This document shows, piece by piece, positions 48,942 to 57,713 of a DNA stretch of 64,000 bases (the stretch's first letter is position 1; each line of letters starts with the position of its first letter). The translations under genes were made by a program, and so were the position numbers. A model generated the notes under the pieces. The model saw nothing but the letters and a program-made list of their open reading frames with translations, searched no databases and was not told where the DNA came from. Source of the stretch: Chloroflexota bacterium (GTDB lineage Bacteria; Chloroflexota; Dehalococcoidia; Lucifugimonadales; JACPQL01); the NCBI GenBank assembly GCA_016190445.1, contig JACPQL010000023.1:1-64000 (forward strand). Reading direction: 5' to 3'.

Positions 48942-49149
48942 ATTTACGTTACCACGGCTGGCTCTCTTTGTCAATATCCCGCCGGGCCAGTCCGTTTTGT
49001 GTTTTGTTTCACACGGCCTTGGTCGCAACGGGTGCTGGAACCTGGCATCCTTGGCCCCTGGCCGGCGAAAAGGGGTTGCGCCCCTGCCCCTAGTGTGGTG
49101 TCCCCGAAGTTCTTTACAAAAATAGACGCTTCCCTAACCGGAGAGGACA

Positions 49150-49242
49150 CCCTCTTTGGGGGCATATACCTCACCCCCTTGCCCCCTCTCCTGCAAGGAG
49201 AGGGGGGAGGAGAGGAAATCTGGGGGACACCCCCAGACCCCC
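49150..49242 (+). repeat. Dispersed repeat, CTGGGGGACACCCCCAG family copy 1
   Basis: A hairpin-rich stretch: TGCAAGGAGAGGGGGG after TTGCCCCCTCTCC, then ATCTGGGGGACACCCCCAGACCCCC (49218-49242, over 20 bases, so described by ends: ATCTGGGGG ... CAGACCCCC). The same element recurs at 59746-59770. The rest of 48975-49308 shows no gene. Confidence 0.5.
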
Positions 49243-49308
49243 GGCAGTGGCACAGCCCCTGCACCTGCACGAGCGCTGATTCATTCAACGTATTTCAGGA
49301 ACGGGACA

Positions 49309-50025
49309 CTAGCTGGAAGCCAGGACCCTGGCGCCAGTGGGACAGGTCTCCAGTAAACAGCATCGGCTGCACAACGGTGTCTTGCGGCAGGTGGCTTTGG
49401 CATGGCGGTCCAGCAGGGCGTGGTACTCATTGTAGAGCAGGGCGTCCCGGGTCAGGTGATCATGGAACAGGGCCTGGTACCCTGCGTAGGTCCTACGCTC
49501 CGGCATGAGTCCCAGCCGATCTAGGATGCGCCGGGTGTAGCTGTCTATCACGAAGGACGGCAGTCCCGCCGCGTAGAGCACAATTGCGTCCGCCGTCTCA
49601 TCACCGATGCCCCATATGCCCAGAAGCTCTTCTCGCAGCGCCCTGGTATCTTGCCGGAACATAGCCGCCAGGTCGTCCCCGTACCGGGCCAGATGCGCCA
49701 CCAGGGCCTTCAATTTCCTGGCTTTGGTCAGGAAGTACCCGCTCGGCCGGACGAGGCGGGCTAGCTCCTCCTCAGGCAGAGACCGGAGAGCACCCGGGGA
49801 GAGAACACCTGCTGCCTTCAGGTTGGTCAGTGCCCGCTCCACGTTTCTCCAGGCGGTGTTCTGGGCAAGGATGGCCCCCACCATGGTCTCGAAGGGACCA
49901 TCGCCGGGCCACCACCCCTGGGGCCCGTAGCGTTCCAGCAGGCGCCGGTATATCTCCATGAGTGTGTGGCCCAGTGCCCTCGAGGGCACAGTCTTTGAAG
50001 TCTCTAGTCTTCCTAGCGGCGCCAT
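49309..50025 (-). CDS. Endonuclease III-like HhH-GPD DNA glycosylase
   Basis: 238 residues of the HhH-GPD superfamily with a C-terminal [4Fe-4S] loop. ETMVGAILAQNTAWRNVERAL near 46-66 is typical of MagIII-type 3-methyladenine glycosylases, and LLGIWGIGDETADAIVLYA near 134 is the helix-hairpin-helix. SFVIDSYTRRILDRLG near 156 carries the catalytic Asp; the Nth-type Lys position is not obvious, so a monofunctional glycosylase is likely. The Fe-S motif is CRKTPLCSRCCLLETC. ATG 50025 is used; ATG 49959 is an alternative. Excises damaged bases. Confidence 0.87.
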   Translation of the reverse strand: MAPLGRLETSKTVPSRALGHTLMEIYRRLLERYGPQGWWPGDGPFETMVGAILAQNTAWRNVERALTNLKAAGVLSPGALRSLPEEELARLVRPSGYFLTKARKLKALVAHLARYGDDLAAMFRQDTRALREELLGIWGIGDETADAIVLYAAGLPSFVIDSYTRRILDRLGLMPERRTYAGYQALFHDHLTRDALLYNEYHALLDRHAKATCRKTPLCSRCCLLETCPTGARVLASS

Positions 50026-50151
50026 GACCTGTCGCCCTCTCTTTACCGAAGGCTACCACCGGTGCTCACGAGATACAACTTGCCTTCGCCCTCTTTGGGA
50101 GCTAAACTATCCGACGCAGGACGAGAAACGTCGCCCCCGGAACGGCAGGAC

Positions 50152-50976
50152 GTGGCCACATTCCTTGACAAGCTGGATGCCGCGGCGCAGCGGAACCGTA
50201 GCCTTCTTTGCGTGGGACTTGACCCGCATTCTGGATTGGTGCCACCGGCTGAAGTGGCGGGCTTCAACAGGGAGATAGTGGAGGCGACCTCTGACCTGGT
50301 CTGCGCGTTCAAGCCCAACCTGGCCTTCTATGAGGCCTTGGGCAGGGAGGGCCTTATGGCCCTTGAGCGCACTCTGGGCGCTATCCCGGGCCATCTTCCC
50401 GTCATCGGGGATGCCAAGCGCAGTGACATCGGCTCCACAGCCGAGGCCTATGCCCGGGCCCTCTTTGGGGTGTGGGGGTTCGATGCTGTGACCGTCAACC
50501 CGTACTTGGGTGGTGATTCTCTGGAGCCGTTCCTGCGCTGCAAGGAAAAGGGCGTGTTCATCCTGTGCCGGACCTCCAACCCCGGCGCCGCCGACTTCCA
50601 GGGCCTCAGTATGAAGGAGAGTGGCTTGCCCCTCTACCTGGAGGTGGCGCGGCAGGCACAGGGGTGGAACGTGTGGGGGAACGTGGGACTGGTTGTGGGG
50701 GCGACCGCCCCGGAGGAGCTGCGCCGGGTGCGCGGTATCTGCCCGGAGATGCCCATCCTGGTCCCTGGTGTCGGTGCCCAGGGCGGAGACCTGGAGGCGG
50801 CGGTCGTCCACGGCGTAGACAGCCGAGGGCGCAGGGCCATCATAAGCGCGTCTCGCCAGGTTCTGTACGCATACCGCAACGAGGGTGGAGGGGTAGGCGT
50901 CGCCGCTCGGCGGGCGGCCTTGGGCCTGAGGGACGCCATCAACCAGGTGCTGGACCAGCGAGGTTGGCCATGGTGA
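50152..50976 (+). CDS. pyrF: Orotidine 5'-phosphate decarboxylase (type 2)
   Basis: A 274-residue TIM-barrel OMP decarboxylase forming UMP from OMP. It has FLDKLDAAAQRNRSLLCVGLDP at the N-terminus (in part), the catalytic GDAKRSDIGSTAEAYA near 115-130 with the Lys-Asp pair, VNPYLGGDSLEPFL near 143 and LVPGVGAQGGD near 222. These mark the longer type 2 enzymes of Mycobacteria and Chloroflexota-like genomes. The GTG start at 50152 is chosen by family length; the open frame continues to 50062. The end overlaps the DUF951 gene (TGATG). Confidence 0.93.
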   Translation: MATFLDKLDAAAQRNRSLLCVGLDPHSGLVPPAEVAGFNREIVEATSDLVCAFKPNLAFYEALGREGLMALERTLGAIPGHLPVIGDAKRSDIGSTAEAYARALFGVWGFDAVTVNPYLGGDSLEPFLRCKEKGVFILCRTSNPGAADFQGLSMKESGLPLYLEVARQAQGWNVWGNVGLVVGATAPEELRRVRGICPEMPILVPGVGAQGGDLEAAVVHGVDSRGRRAIISASRQVLYAYRNEGGGVGVAARRAALGLRDAINQVLDQRGWPW

Positions 50977-51203
50977 TGGACCTGCGCTTGGGGAGCGTCC
51001 TCACGCTGAAGAAGCCTCACCCGTGCGGCGGCAACCGGTGGAGGGTGGAGCGGCTGGGGGCGGACATCGGACTCCGGTGCCTGAGGTGCCGCCACTACGT
51101 GCTGGTGCCCAGGCCCAGCCTGGAGCGTCGAGTGCGATCCGTGGAGCCACCTGTGGAAGGGGGCGCCATTGAGGCTGCGCCTCACGGAACGGGAGTGCTA
51201 TAA
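50976..51203 (+). CDS. DUF951-family protein
   Basis: A 75-residue basic protein with LRLGSVLTLKKPHPCGGN at residues 3-20, VERLGADIGLRCLRCRHYVLVPRP near 25-48 and RRVRSVEPP. The PHPCGGN and RCLRC motifs give three cysteines and a His for a metal-binding or OB-like fold. This is the small DUF951 family, often near translation or ychF-like genes, with no known function. The ATG overlaps the pyrF stop, so the two are coupled. Confidence 0.88.
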   Translation: MDLRLGSVLTLKKPHPCGGNRWRVERLGADIGLRCLRCRHYVLVPRPSLERRVRSVEPPVEGGAIEAAPHGTGVL

Positions 51204-51330
51204 TGGGTGTACCTGCCAGAGAGGGAGCAGGCCTGATACTGGAGCCTCAAGTCTCGTACGTACGCACCGGCAGTCAGTGGGCGCCACGCCACGTGACCGC
51301 AGGGTTCACTATGTCTCCGGGAGGGATCAG

Positions 51331-53046
51331 GTGAAGAGCCAAGATTTCGTGGTCCGGTTCGCAGGAGAGGGTGGTCAGGGCGTGGTCACCTCAGCGGAGG
51401 GGCTTGCCCAGGCGGCTGCTCAGGCTGGCTATCACGCGCAGACGTTCGCCACCTTTCCCTCGCAGATCCTGGGCGGCCCCACGTGGACCCAGGCGCGGAT
51501 CTCCACCAGGCCGGTGCTGAGCCCCGGAGACCAGCTCGATGTATTGGTGGTCTTTAACCGTGAAGCCTATGAGACACACCGCCAAGAGGTCCGCGAGAAC
51601 GGCGTCATCGTATTTGACTCGGGCACCTTCGAACTGGTGGCCAACGGCCGGACATTGGGCATGCCTTTCGAAGCCCTGGCCAAGTCCACGGGCAACCCCA
51701 GGGCCACCAACATGGTGATCATGGGGGCCCTGGCGCAGCTCGTGAACATGCCCCAGGAGTACCTGGAGCAGTTCGTGAAGCAGCGGTTCTCCCGGGGACG
51801 CAGTGGCGACGAGGAGATTATTCGGGCGAACATCATGGCCCTCTCCCTGGGCCGCCAGGAGGCTCTTCGCAGTGGGTTCAATCTCGGCGAACTGGCCCTG
51901 CCCACGAAGCCCGAACGGGAACATATCCTGCTCAAGGGGAATGAGGCGGCGGCCCTGGGGGCCTTGGCGGCCGGCGTGGATGTCTACATCGGGTACCCTA
52001 TATCGCCGGCCAACACCATCCTGATCTTCATGGAGCGCAACCTGGTGGGCCCCGGGAAGTTTGCCTACCAGGCCAGCTCCGAGATAGAGGCCATCAACGC
52101 GATCATAGGGGCGGGCTATGCGGGCAAGAAAGCGATGACCGCCACGTCAGGCCCTGGCCTCTCGTTAATGAAAGAGGGGATAGGCATGGGGTGGATGACC
52201 GAGGTCCCCGTGGTCATCGTGAACGTACAGAGAGGCGGACCCGCCACTGGACTGCCCACCAAGACCGAGCAGTCCGACCTGATGTCCTCGCTGTACCCCG
52301 CCCACGGCGACGTGAGTATGCCCGTCATCGCCCCCGGCACCGTGGAGGAGTGCTTCTACGCCATGGTCAACGCCTTCAACTGGGCCGAGCGTTATCAGGG
52401 ACCCGTAATCGTGCTGAGCGAGCAAATCCTGTCAGAGCGGACCCAGGACATCCCCAGGCCTGACCTGAGCAGTCTCGTCATTGAGAACCGAGAGGTATAC
52501 CGGGGGAGCAATGGGTACCTGCGCTATGAAGGCCCTGGCGTGACACCCTTCCCAGTACCTGGCAGCCCAGGCGCCTACAACGCCAATGCCAGCGAGCACG
52601 ACACCCACGGGGACACTACCCACCTGCCTAGTCGCCGCGTCGAGATGACCGAGCGCCGTTTCGCCAAGCTGAAGCTACTGGAGGACGGGACCTACGAGTG
52701 TGAGCACCGCGAGGAGCCGGTAGCGGTGATGCCCTGGGGCGGGTCCAAGGGCCCGGTACGAGAGGCCTATGAGGCCCTGCTGGACCGGGGGGAACGGCTG
52801 GGCTGGTACTACACCATGCAGATCAACCCGCTGTCTCCAAGACTGCTGAACGAGCTCCGGCAGAAGGAACGGGTCATTGTACCGGAGTTGAACTACCTCG
52901 GGCAGTTTGCAGCTTTCCTGCGCTCCCAGGGCGTCCGAGCGGAGGCTATCACCCAGTACACTGGGTTGCCCTTCAAAGTCAGGGACCTGGTGGCAAGGCT
53001 GGAAGAGAGAGTGCGAGTTCGACAGAAGAGGACGGTGCCGGCATGA
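51331..53046 (+). CDS. korA: 2-oxoacid:ferredoxin oxidoreductase, fused gamma-alpha subunit
   Basis: A 571-residue protein. Residues 1-190 are the gamma domain (RFAGEGGQGVVTSAEGLA, TFATFPSQILGGPTW). From 195 on it is the alpha domain: GNEAAALGALAAGVDVYIGYPISPANTIL, ASSEIEAINAIIGAGYAGKKAMTATSGPGLSLM (in part) and VQRGGPATGLPTKTEQSDL near 300, then a C-terminal domain with WGGSKGPVREAYE. It oxidises 2-oxoacids (probably 2-oxoglutarate) with CoA and reduces ferredoxin. The GTG start at 51331 follows GGGAGGGA. Coupled by ATGA to the beta subunit. Confidence 0.94.
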   Translation: MKSQDFVVRFAGEGGQGVVTSAEGLAQAAAQAGYHAQTFATFPSQILGGPTWTQARISTRPVLSPGDQLDVLVVFNREAYETHRQEVRENGVIVFDSGTFELVANGRTLGMPFEALAKSTGNPRATNMVIMGALAQLVNMPQEYLEQFVKQRFSRGRSGDEEIIRANIMALSLGRQEALRSGFNLGELALPTKPEREHILLKGNEAAALGALAAGVDVYIGYPISPANTILIFMERNLVGPGKFAYQASSEIEAINAIIGAGYAGKKAMTATSGPGLSLMKEGIGMGWMTEVPVVIVNVQRGGPATGLPTKTEQSDLMSSLYPAHGDVSMPVIAPGTVEECFYAMVNAFNWAERYQGPVIVLSEQILSERTQDIPRPDLSSLVIENREVYRGSNGYLRYEGPGVTPFPVPGSPGAYNANASEHDTHGDTTHLPSRRVEMTERRFAKLKLLEDGTYECEHREEPVAVMPWGGSKGPVREAYEALLDRGERLGWYYTMQINPLSPRLLNELRQKERVIVPELNYLGQFAAFLRSQGVRAEAITQYTGLPFKVRDLVARLEERVRVRQKRTVPA

Positions 53047-53909
53047 GCGCCAAGGGACGCGAGTACGACTTCAAGTGGTGCCCCGGCTGCGGGGACTTCG
53101 GTGTCCGCCGCGCCCTGGAGTGGGCCCTGGAGGCCCGCACCATGCGGACCGAGTTGCCCATCGAGAGCAACGTGGTGGTCTCGGGGATCGGGTGCTCTGG
53201 CAACCTGGTCCACCTGCTTGAAGGGCCACAGCCTTATGGGTTTCACGGCCTCCATGGCAGGAGTCTCCCCCTCGCTTTCGGGGTCAAGATGAGCCGCCCG
53301 GAGTTGAACGTGGTGATAACTGCCGGCGATGGCGACTTCCTTAGCATCGGCGTGGAGCATATCCCGCCTCAGGCCCTGAGGAACCTGGACGTGACGGTGG
53401 TGGTCATGGACAATGGTGTCTACGGGCTGACCAAGGGGCAGAGCTCCCCCACCACGCCCCAGGGGGGCGTCACTGTCTCCACACCCTACGGTAAGCTGGA
53501 GGCGGCGCTGAACCCCCTGGAGTTCTATCTGACGCTGGGAGTCACGTTCATAGCCTCCGGGTTCTCCGGCAGGCCTAAGGAGCTGGCCAAACTGATCGAG
53601 GCGGGGATGGACCACCAGGGCTTCGCCATCGTGCATGTGCAGTCACCCTGCACCACCTATAACGACACCTACGACGTGATCAAGGGCGACTCGAAGAAGG
53701 GCATCCAGCCGAAGGCCTGGAACGTCCCCCAGGAGCACGATCCCGCTGACCGTGATGCCGCTTACAAGTTGGTCCGCGCTGAGGGCCTACCCATAGGCAT
53801 CATCTATCGGAACACCGCCGTTCCGTCGCTAGCGCAGCGGCAGGACCAACAGGGGAAGAAGGTTTCGCACAGAAGCCTGGAGCAATTGGTGGATTCCTAC
53901 CGGGTCTAG
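53043..53909 (+). CDS. korB: 2-oxoacid:ferredoxin oxidoreductase, beta subunit
   Basis: A 288-residue thiamine-diphosphate subunit. It has WCPGCGDFGVRRALEWAL near 12-29 with cysteines typical of the [4Fe-4S] beta subunit, SGIGCSGNLVHLL near 46, the TPP-binding region VVITAGDGDFLSIGVEHIPPQA (in part) near 95, and MDNGVYGLTKGQSSPTT near 122. Together with the fused partner upstream it forms a two-gene oxidoreductase; no delta/ferredoxin subunit is encoded here. CO2-evolving TCA or reductive carboxylation are both possible. Confidence 0.95.
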   Translation: MSAKGREYDFKWCPGCGDFGVRRALEWALEARTMRTELPIESNVVVSGIGCSGNLVHLLEGPQPYGFHGLHGRSLPLAFGVKMSRPELNVVITAGDGDFLSIGVEHIPPQALRNLDVTVVVMDNGVYGLTKGQSSPTTPQGGVTVSTPYGKLEAALNPLEFYLTLGVTFIASGFSGRPKELAKLIEAGMDHQGFAIVHVQSPCTTYNDTYDVIKGDSKKGIQPKAWNVPQEHDPADRDAAYKLVRAEGLPIGIIYRNTAVPSLAQRQDQQGKKVSHRSLEQLVDSYRV

Positions 53910-54051
53910 GGGACCGGGTATCTCCCAGGCGGGACCCCCCCGCGGCTCACGGCGCCGGGAGTTCAAAGGGACGTCCCCGTTTCTTGACATGAGGGCAGGT
54001 GCCTCCGCCCTCTCGGCATGTCCGCTGTGAGAGAAGAAGACCTCTAATAGC

Positions 54052-55347
54052 ATGGAGCGCCACGAACATCTCAGCCATCACGCCGATATGTTGAGCGTGG
54101 AAGAGGCGTTGGAGAGGGTGCTGGCAACGGTCCAGGTGCTGGAGCCAGAGGAGCGCCCTCTACTGGGCGCGTTGGGCCAGGTGCTGGCCGAGGACGTAGT
54201 TGCCGAGTTCGATATTCCGTCGCTGGCCAACTCCGCCATGGATGGGTATGCCCTCCAACACACCAGCATTCGTGGCGCCAGCCCTCAGACTCCACGGGTG
54301 GTGAAGATCATCAGCGAGATATGGGCTGGCCAGCTCCCCACCCGCGAGGTGACGCCTGGCACCGCGGCACACATCATGACGGGTGCGCCCATTCCCAAAG
54401 GCGCGGACACGGTGGTCCCTTTTGAGCTTACTGACGAGAGGGAACGCCGTGCTGCGGGCAAGCCCGTAGCCGAGGTGTCGGTGTACAGGGAGCTGCCCCT
54501 GGGGAGCCACGTGCGCCCCGCTGGCGAGGATGTGGCGCGGGGGCAGGTGGTGCTCCACCGCGGCTCGGTGCTGCGACCGGCGGAACTGGGGGTCCTGGCC
54601 TCCCTGGGCCACCTCCGGGTAAAGGTGATACGCCGCCCCGAGGTGGCCATCATCGCCACCGGCAACGAGCTTCTGGCCCCGGGACAACCCCTGGAGCAGG
54701 GCAAGATCTACGACAGCAACTCCTATGCCATCGCCACGGCGGTGCTGCGGTACGGCGGCATCCCCCACTTGCTGGGCATCGCCCGCGACGAGATGGAGGA
54801 ACTGCGACGGAAGCTTGAGGCAGGTATCCACGCCGACCTTCTGGTCACCTCCGCCGGGGTGTCCACGGGAGAGTCCGACCTGGTCCGGCGTGCCCTGGAA
54901 GAGAGGGGGAAGGTCGAGTTCTGGTCGGTGCGCATGCGCCCTGCCAAGCCCATCGCATTCGGCCTATTGCAGGGGCCAGGGGGTCGGGTGGTACCCCACC
55001 TGGGGCTGCCTGGCAACCCTGTGAGTGCCCTGGTGGCCTTTGAAGAGCTGGGGCGTCCGGCTCTGCTCAAGATGCAGGGACGCACCCGGCTGGCCAAGCC
55101 CACTATCCGGGCGGTCCTGGAGGGGACCATAGTCAACAGGGACCACAGGCGTGTGTACGCCCGCGTGGTGGTGACTCAGAGGGATGGCAAGTACTATGCT
55201 TGTCCCACCGGGCCTCAGGGCTCCAACCTGCTCACCTCCATGGCCCTCGCCAACGGGCTGGCCATCTGCCCTGAGAATGTGCCAGCGAAGCACGCCGGCG
55301 ACGAGGTGGAGGTGAGGATGCTGGACTGGAACGAGGAGACCTTGTAG
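54052..55347 (+). CDS. moeA: Molybdopterin molybdenumtransferase
   Basis: A 431-residue MoeA inserting Mo into adenylylated molybdopterin. It has IPSLANSAMDGYALQ near 56, PGTAAHIMTGAPIPKGADTVVP near 103-124 (in part), GSVLRPAELGVLASLGH near 170, IATGNELLAPGQPLEQGKIYDSNSY near 203 (in part), VTSAGVSTGESDLVRRAL near 263 and HLGLPGNPVSALVAFEE near 320. All four MoeA domains are present. The presence of the gene implies molybdoenzymes elsewhere, since none are in this window. The gap 53910-54051 holds only hairpin-prone sequence. Confidence 0.95.
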   Translation: MERHEHLSHHADMLSVEEALERVLATVQVLEPEERPLLGALGQVLAEDVVAEFDIPSLANSAMDGYALQHTSIRGASPQTPRVVKIISEIWAGQLPTREVTPGTAAHIMTGAPIPKGADTVVPFELTDERERRAAGKPVAEVSVYRELPLGSHVRPAGEDVARGQVVLHRGSVLRPAELGVLASLGHLRVKVIRRPEVAIIATGNELLAPGQPLEQGKIYDSNSYAIATAVLRYGGIPHLLGIARDEMEELRRKLEAGIHADLLVTSAGVSTGESDLVRRALEERGKVEFWSVRMRPAKPIAFGLLQGPGGRVVPHLGLPGNPVSALVAFEELGRPALLKMQGRTRLAKPTIRAVLEGTIVNRDHRRVYARVVVTQRDGKYYACPTGPQGSNLLTSMALANGLAICPENVPAKHAGDEVEVRMLDWNEETL

Positions 55348-55373
55348 CCTAGTCGCAGAGGAATAGTGAAAGT

Positions 55374-55859
55374 ATGCCCGCAAACAGAAAAAAAGTCAGC
55401 AAGGAAAAGGGGGTCGTTGAACCCCAGAGTGACCCACCGGAGGAGACCCGCTACCAGATAGCCCCAGGGCTCCTGGAACGGACAGGTCGGTCAGCGGTAC
55501 TCATGGCGTTGTACTGCCGCTGCCCCCGCTGCTGGGCAGAACTGGCCTCGGAGCCCGAAATGAGGGCCTCCATTACCTTCGAGGAACACCGGGAGCGGAT
55601 AGTCGAGTGTTGCTCCCTGCGGGATGACTACATAATGCCCAACATGCCTCTCCTGGAGGCCGTGTTCCGCATCATTCTGGCCAAGAACGAGCCCGTCGGT
55701 CTTCAGGAGGTCCACCGGTCGCTGATGGAGCGTTGGGCCAGCCGCGATCTACCCAGGAGCGTGTCCGAAGAGACGCTCCACCGCATTCTCAGGCGGGATG
55801 CCTTCTATGGCATCCAGGAGATAGTACCAGAGAGGCCATCGCTGGCGGCTAACGGCTAG
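55374..55859 (+). CDS. Hypothetical protein with Cys cluster
   Basis: A 161-residue protein not matching any family I know. A basic, charged N-terminus of about 25 residues is followed by YCRCPRCWAEL (Cys 48, 50, 53) and a further Cys pair (79-80), possibly a metal site. The C-terminal half (LLEAVFRIILAKNEPVGLQE, SEETLHRILRRDAFYGI) is helical and winged-helix-like. It starts 26 bases after moeA, which suggests cotranscription. A strong hairpin follows. Confidence 0.7.
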   Translation: MPANRKKVSKEKGVVEPQSDPPEETRYQIAPGLLERTGRSAVLMALYCRCPRCWAELASEPEMRASITFEEHRERIVECCSLRDDYIMPNMPLLEAVFRIILAKNEPVGLQEVHRSLMERWASRDLPRSVSEETLHRILRRDAFYGIQEIVPERPSLAANG

Positions 55860-55863
55860 AAAT

Positions 55864-55894
55864 TGTTGCAAAAGTCCCCAGGACTTTTGCAACA
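55864..55894 (+). terminator. Perfect hairpin after the Cys-cluster protein gene
   Basis: TGTTGCAAAAGTCC (55864-55877) pairs exactly with 55881-55894 around a CCA loop. Two more hairpins follow in 55895-56000 (CCGCTGC/GCAGCGG and GTGCCCCGAC/GTCGGGGCAC). No gene is seen in 55860-56071. Confidence 0.7.
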
Positions 55895-56071
55895 CATATC
55901 CCCCACCCTGGGGGGAGCGGGGCGACCCCGCTGCGGAACTTCGTTTTGCAGCGGCCGGTAGCAGGACGTGCCCCGACGTGTCGGGGCACCCGCGCTCTTT
56001 CTGTCGCAGGTCTTGAAGTAGACTGAATGAGCCTCCTCTCGGGAGGCGATGGGGCTGCGGGACGGTCACTG

Positions 56072-56344
56072 CTACCGCGCTATCTGGAAGGTCCGGTGCT
56101 GGCCCTGGGGCGCCAGCCACTCCACCGCCACGTCCGTCACCCGGGCGCGGTCAGGCCCTCTCCATAGCAGATCTATCAGGCCCCGGAGGTGCGCCTCTTG
56201 CCCCTCGGCGTACACCTCCACCGTCGTGCCGTCGGGCAGGTTGCGCACATATCCAACCAGGCCCAGCCGCGTGGCGTGACCTCGGACGAAGTCACGGAAT
56301 GATACACCCTGCACCAGCCCCGTCACCCGCGCCCTCAGGGCCAT
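56072..56344 (-). CDS. acyP: Acylphosphatase
   Basis: A 90-residue acylphosphatase hydrolysing carboxyl-phosphate bonds. It has RARVTGLVQGVSFRDFVRGHATRLGLVGYVRNLPDGTTVEVYAEG (in part): the phosphate loop GLVQGVSFR carries the catalytic Arg, and YVRNLPDGTVE the catalytic Asn. The ATG at 56344 is chosen; the upstream extension has no family similarity. It follows the rplT end on the minus strand at a distance but has its own reading context. Confidence 0.93.
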   Translation of the reverse strand: MALRARVTGLVQGVSFRDFVRGHATRLGLVGYVRNLPDGTTVEVYAEGQEAHLRGLIDLLWRGPDRARVTDVAVEWLAPQGQHRTFQIAR

Positions 56345-56468
56345 CGGGGGGGCATCGTCCACCAGTGCTCTGCCAGGAGTAGTCGTGTCCAAGGTGTCCC
56401 GTGGAAAACAAAACAGGCCCACCGCCAGCGATAGGCCCGTCGTGTTGGAATTTGCTCAGAAGAGCGGG

Positions 56469-56831
56469 CTATGGACCCCCCAAGCCCTGCTTGGCAACGC
56501 TGGCCAAGTGAGCAAAGGCCTGGGAGTCCCGCACAGCCAAGTCAGCCAGCGTTTTGCGGTCCACCTCCACGTTGGCCAGCTTGAGGCCATGGATCAGCGC
56601 GTTGTATGAGAGCCCCTCCTGGCGTGCCGCCGCTCCGATGCGGACGATCCACAGGCTGCGGAACTCCCTTTTGCGCTCCCGCCGGTGCCGGTAGGCGTGG
56701 CTCAGCGCCTTGACCAGGGACTCCCTGGCCCGTTTGATCAGCAGGTGCCGCGAGCCTCTATGGCCTCGCGTCTGCTTTAGCACCGCCTTGTGGCGACGCT
56801 GCTTGGTGACCCCTCTACTGACCCTGGGCAA
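56469..56831 (-). CDS. rplT: 50S ribosomal protein L20
   Basis: A 120-residue L20, binding 23S rRNA and required early in 50S assembly. Hallmarks are PRVSRGVTKQRRHKAVLKQTRG (in part), RKREFRSLWIVRIGAAARQEGLSYN (in part), and FAHLASVAKQGL at the C-terminus. It is last in infC-rpmI-rplT, where L20 often represses the operon. Spacing to rpmI is 33 bases. Confidence 0.98.
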   Translation of the reverse strand: MPRVSRGVTKQRRHKAVLKQTRGHRGSRHLLIKRARESLVKALSHAYRHRRERKREFRSLWIVRIGAAARQEGLSYNALIHGLKLANVEVDRKTLADLAVRDSQAFAHLASVAKQGLGGP

Positions 56832-56864
56832 CGGAGCTACTCCTAACTTGAAGTACAGGCACGG

Positions 56865-57071
56865 CTAGTGCCTGCCGAGGTAGGGCACGGAGCGGCGCAC
56901 CATGCGCACATCAGCAGGGCTCACCACCAGCTTGGCATCGAACAGCCCCTTGGAGCGATTCGCCTTTTTGCGCCGCAGATGGCTTTTGTGCGCCTTCATG
57001 CGCATCACCTTGCCGGAGCCGGTAACGGTGAAGCGGGCCCGCGCGCCCTTATGCGTCTTCAGCTTTGGCAT
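56865..57071 (-). CDS. rpmI: 50S ribosomal protein L35
   Basis: A 68-residue L35 with [20 protein letters not shown] at the N-terminus and [13 protein letters not shown] near 29-41. It is very basic and of family-normal length. The ATG at 57071 lies inside the end of infC (23-base overlap), so its translation should depend on infC. Confidence 0.97.
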   Translation of the reverse strand: MPKLKTHKGARARFTVTGSGKVMRMKAHKSHLRRKKANRSKGLFDAKLVVSPADVRMVRRSVPYLGRH

Positions 57072-57630
57072 CGTCGTTCTCCGCTGATACGGTCCCCGGG
57101 CTGGTGCCGTCCCCACGAAGGCTAGCAACCGGGGCCAGGATGATGCTGATCATGCGGCCCTCTGTAGCCGGGGGCTGCTCCAGCTTGGCGTTTTCCTTCA
57201 GGTCCTCGGCGACCTTCCGCAGCAGGGCCACGCCCAACTCCGGATGGGCCATCTCTCGGCCTCGAAACATCACTGACACCTTGACCTTGGACCCCTCGCC
57301 CAAGAGCTTCACCACCAGGCGGCGCTTCGCTTCCAGATCGTGCTCCCCAATATGGGGACGGAACCGCACTTCACGTAACAACGCGAGACGCTGAGACTTC
57401 CGCGCCTCGCGCTCCTTCTTGGTCTGAAGATAACGGAACTTGCCGTAGTCCAGCAGCCGACAGACAGGGGGGACCGACTGGGGAGCTACTTCAACCAGGT
57501 CCAACCCCCGCTCCATCGCCAATTGCACAGCTTGCCGCGTGGGCATTACGCCCAGTTGTGCGCCCGTCTCGTCTATCACCCGCACTTCGGGGACTCTGAT
57601 GCGATGGTTTATGCGGTAGTCCTTGACGAT
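57049..57630 (-). CDS. infC: Translation initiation factor IF-3 with apparent AUC start
   Basis: A 193-residue IF-3. The N-terminal domain begins [22 protein letters not shown], and [20 protein letters not shown] (in part) precedes the linker. The C-terminal domain has [33 protein letters not shown] and [11 protein letters not shown]. To include the conserved N-terminus the start must lie at ATC 57630, because an in-frame TGA sits three codons upstream and no ATG/GTG/TTG lies between; AGGTGA lies six bases before. Rare AUU/AUC starts are the known basis of IF-3 autoregulation. A GTG at 57585 would cut conserved residues. Confidence 0.93.
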   Translation of the reverse strand: MVKDYRINHRIRVPEVRVIDETGAQLGVMPTRQAVQLAMERGLDLVEVAPQSVPPVCRLLDYGKFRYLQTKKEREARKSQRLALLREVRFRPHIGEHDLEAKRRLVVKLLGEGSKVKVSVMFRGREMAHPELGVALLRKVAEDLKENAKLEQPPATEGRMISIILAPVASLRGDGTSPGTVSAENDDAKAEDA

Positions 57631-57684
57631 ACCCGATCACCTACCCCTCGCCCTGCCCACAGGCGGTCTGCGAACAATGTCCCG

Positions 57685-57713
57685 AATATATCACACACCG
57701 CTCGCCCAGTAAA
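57685..57713 (-). promoter_or_regulatory. infC operon promoter
   Basis: TTTACT (57713-57708), 17-base spacer, TATATT (57690-57685) on the minus strand, about 55 bases upstream of the AUC start. Confidence 0.55.

Noticed and set aside
51169..51330. N-terminal extension of korA
   Set aside because: It overlaps the DUF951 gene; GTG 51331 has a good SD and matches the gamma-domain start.
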